Shown here piece after piece: positions 62,893 through 64,000 of a stretch of DNA of 64,000 nt. Made by a program: the position numbers and the translations under genes. Below the pieces are notes generated by a model that ran no database searches, was not told the DNA's origin, and worked only from the letters and a program-made list of their open reading frames with translations. This DNA is from Affinirhizobium lemnae (GTDB lineage Bacteria; Pseudomonadota; Alphaproteobacteria; Rhizobiales; Rhizobiaceae), in assembly GCF_022968395.1 (NCBI RefSeq), contig NZ_JALJQZ010000003.1, forward strand, positions 178,506 through 242,505, in the 5' to 3' direction. Every line of letters starts with the position of its first letter. Positions within the stretch are counted from its first letter, which is position 1.

Positions 62893-63327
62893 TCAACGCA
62901 TTTCCGACTGCCGCATCGGCATTGCGTCGATGGTGGAAAACAGTTCCGCAGGCGTGATAGGTCTGTTGCTGGACAACTTCGCTCCGCCATCCTTCCCGAT
63001 CAGGACGGCGCGGAAGCCTCGTCCCTTTGCGCCAAACCGCTTTCTCAGACTGTCCGCGTCGAGCTTCAACTGTGGTTTGTCGATGATGGCTGCAACGTCT
63101 GAGACCACGGAAATGATCAGCATGTCTCGCTCCGCCAACGCTTCCTGCGCATCCCGCAGAGATGCCATCTGCTGCACATAGTTGGCCTCATCAGATCTGT
63201 CGGCAAAAACAACCACAATCCGGTGATTCCAACGGAACTGGTCCAGTTGGTCGACTGCAGAATGAGCAATTGTCGCTGAGCCCAAGACGGTTATGGCCGC
63301 CACGATCCCGTTCAAAGTGCAAGACAT
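62893..63327 (-). CDS. DUF4174 exported protein
   Basis: A 144-residue protein with a signal peptide (MSCTLNGIVAAITVLGSATIAHS), followed by a thioredoxin-like DUF4174 domain: LDQFRWNHRIVVVFAD, DMLIISVVSDVAA and FGAKGRGFRAVLIGKDGGAKL. It lacks the CxxC motif. AGGAGG lies 7 bases before the ATG at 63327, which fixes the start although the frame runs on upstream through tRNA-Leu. Its function is unknown. Confidence 0.88.
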   Translation of the reverse strand: MSCTLNGIVAAITVLGSATIAHSAVDQLDQFRWNHRIVVVFADRSDEANYVQQMASLRDAQEALAERDMLIISVVSDVAAIIDKPQLKLDADSLRKRFGAKGRGFRAVLIGKDGGAKLSSNRPITPAELFSTIDAMPMRQSEMR

Positions 63328-63391
63328 TGCAGTACCTCCTGCGTTCAGAACGCGAGATAAAACAAAAAGGATCAATTTAATCGAATATTTT

Positions 63392-63476
63392 TGGTGCGGA
63401 CGGCGGGGATCGAACCCGCACACCTTACGGCGAGAGATTTTAAGTCTCTTGCGTCTACCAGTTTCGCCACGTCCGC
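63392..63476 (-). tRNA. tRNA-Leu (TAA)
   Basis: An 85-base class II tRNA: acceptor GCGGACG pairs with CGTCCGC, anticodon stem AGAGA/TCTCT with loop CTTAAAA (TAA), a long variable arm, T-arm GCGGGTTCGATCCCCGC and an encoded CCA. Confidence 0.96.
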
Positions 63477-63629
63477 GTGCACAGCCTTCATCAAGGCGTT
63501 CGCCGAAAAATGCAAGTCCATCTGCGGGCAAATTTGAATACGTGCGTTGAACTTCTATTGATTCATACGCTTCCCAACTGGCTGGTCGGGTCCCATATCC
63601 GTTGAAAGAGCGATTGGAGGCCAACGACA

Positions 63630-63884
63630 ATGAAAGCATTTTCTGCCTTAATCCTTGCCAGCCTTCTGCTTGTCGGCTGCGCCAGCACAGAGATCGCGCC
63701 CATCCCTGGAAGCATAACCTACAGCGGTCAGCCAAAGACCAAACTGACACTTTCGCCCATTGGCAGTACATTTTCCCACGATTTCTACGATGGTACGCGT
63801 GTCGTGGAAGAGACCTACCAAATACAGCCAGACCGCAGCCTCAAGATTGTTCGCAGAGAGTATCGCGCGATCTTCCCGGACTGA
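63630..63884 (+). CDS. Small lipoprotein
   Basis: An 84-residue protein with a lipoprotein signal (MKAFSALILASLLLVGCAST, lipobox LVGC, cysteine at residue 17). The mature part is about 68 residues with a beta-like pattern (KTKLTLSPIGSTFSHDFYDG, then RVVEETYQIQPDRSLKIVRREY). GGAGG lies about 10 bases before the ATG at 63630. No family is recognised beyond lipoprotein. Its function is unknown. Confidence 0.8.
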   Translation: MKAFSALILASLLLVGCASTEIAPIPGSITYSGQPKTKLTLSPIGSTFSHDFYDGTRVVEETYQIQPDRSLKIVRREYRAIFPD

Positions 63885-64000
63885 TTCTGGGCGCCTTCCG
63901 ATAACGATATTTAGGTCGCTCTAAGAGTCTGACTCGAAAAGCCTTCAACGATATCCATACCTTGCAAGTCGCCTTGTGATCAGGCGAATGTGGGCGATCA

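Overview
The window looks like chromosomal DNA of a member of the Rhizobiaceae (order Hyphomicrobiales, close to Agrobacterium/Rhizobium). The evidence is a phosphatidylcholine synthase gene (pcs), a glnB-glnA pair behind a sigma-54 type promoter, an alphaproteobacterial GTTC-N7-GTTC LexA box between ssb and uvrA, and family-restricted proteins (DUF982, IalB, HlyU family, ExoD). Most of it is ordinary core genome. No phage, transposase, plasmid gene or CRISPR array is visible.

Layout. 0-4.4 kb: an iron-uptake operon on the minus strand (TonB-dependent siderophore receptor, PKHD hydroxylase PiuC, Sel1-repeat protein, truncated FMN-dependent 2-hydroxyacid dehydrogenase), the last three joined by 4-base overlaps. 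4.4-14.3 kb: gyrA, a MarC-family membrane protein, ssb and uvrA diverging around an SOS box, a DUF72 protein and the NAD(P)HX repair enzyme. 14.5-17.9 kb: glnB-glnA, hspQ, an IalB-family protein. 18.2-30.1 kb: an orphan YejA-like binding protein, a DsbA-like oxidoreductase, an EamA transporter, mfd, sdhE, recG, a secreted phytase-like esterase, a DUF502 membrane protein. 30.2-39.2 kb: glmS, glmU, a complete BMP-type (nucleoside) ABC transporter, pcs. 39.4-42.3 kb: a UbiH-type hydroxylase, an AEC transporter, ccdA.

42.3-46.8 kb is the least ordinary part. It holds tRNA-Cys, two tRNA-Asn genes in a 278-bp-offset duplication, DUF982, exoD, a set of very small membrane or exported proteins with strong Shine-Dalgarno sequences, and about 700 bp without a recognisable gene. 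46.9-52.0 kb: cysK-alaX-sseA (the last fused to a GNAT acetyltransferase domain), then alanine dehydrogenase diverging from an Lrp/AsnC regulator, a coherent cysteine/alanine group. 52.1-57.8 kb: two PilZ proteins around an AT-rich gap, cpdB, a Crp/Fnr gene broken by an in-frame TAG next to an intact tail-to-tail paralogue, and a small receiver-like protein with an altered acidic pocket. 57.9-64 kb: LysR/azoR divergent pair, HlyU-family protein, ilvA, TrkH, DUF4174, tRNA-Leu(UAA), a small lipoprotein.

How the genes work together: DNA repair (ssb, uvrA, mfd, recG), nitrogen control (glnB, glnA), amino-sugar synthesis (glmS, glmU) and membrane lipid (pcs) are housekeeping. CpdB in the periplasm could supply nucleosides to the BMP-type transporter (inference). 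I found no clearly new multi-gene system. The best candidates for a second look are the SseA-GNAT fusion, the nonsense-split Crp/Fnr gene, the micro-membrane proteins, the receiver-like protein and the 42.7-43.4 kb gap.
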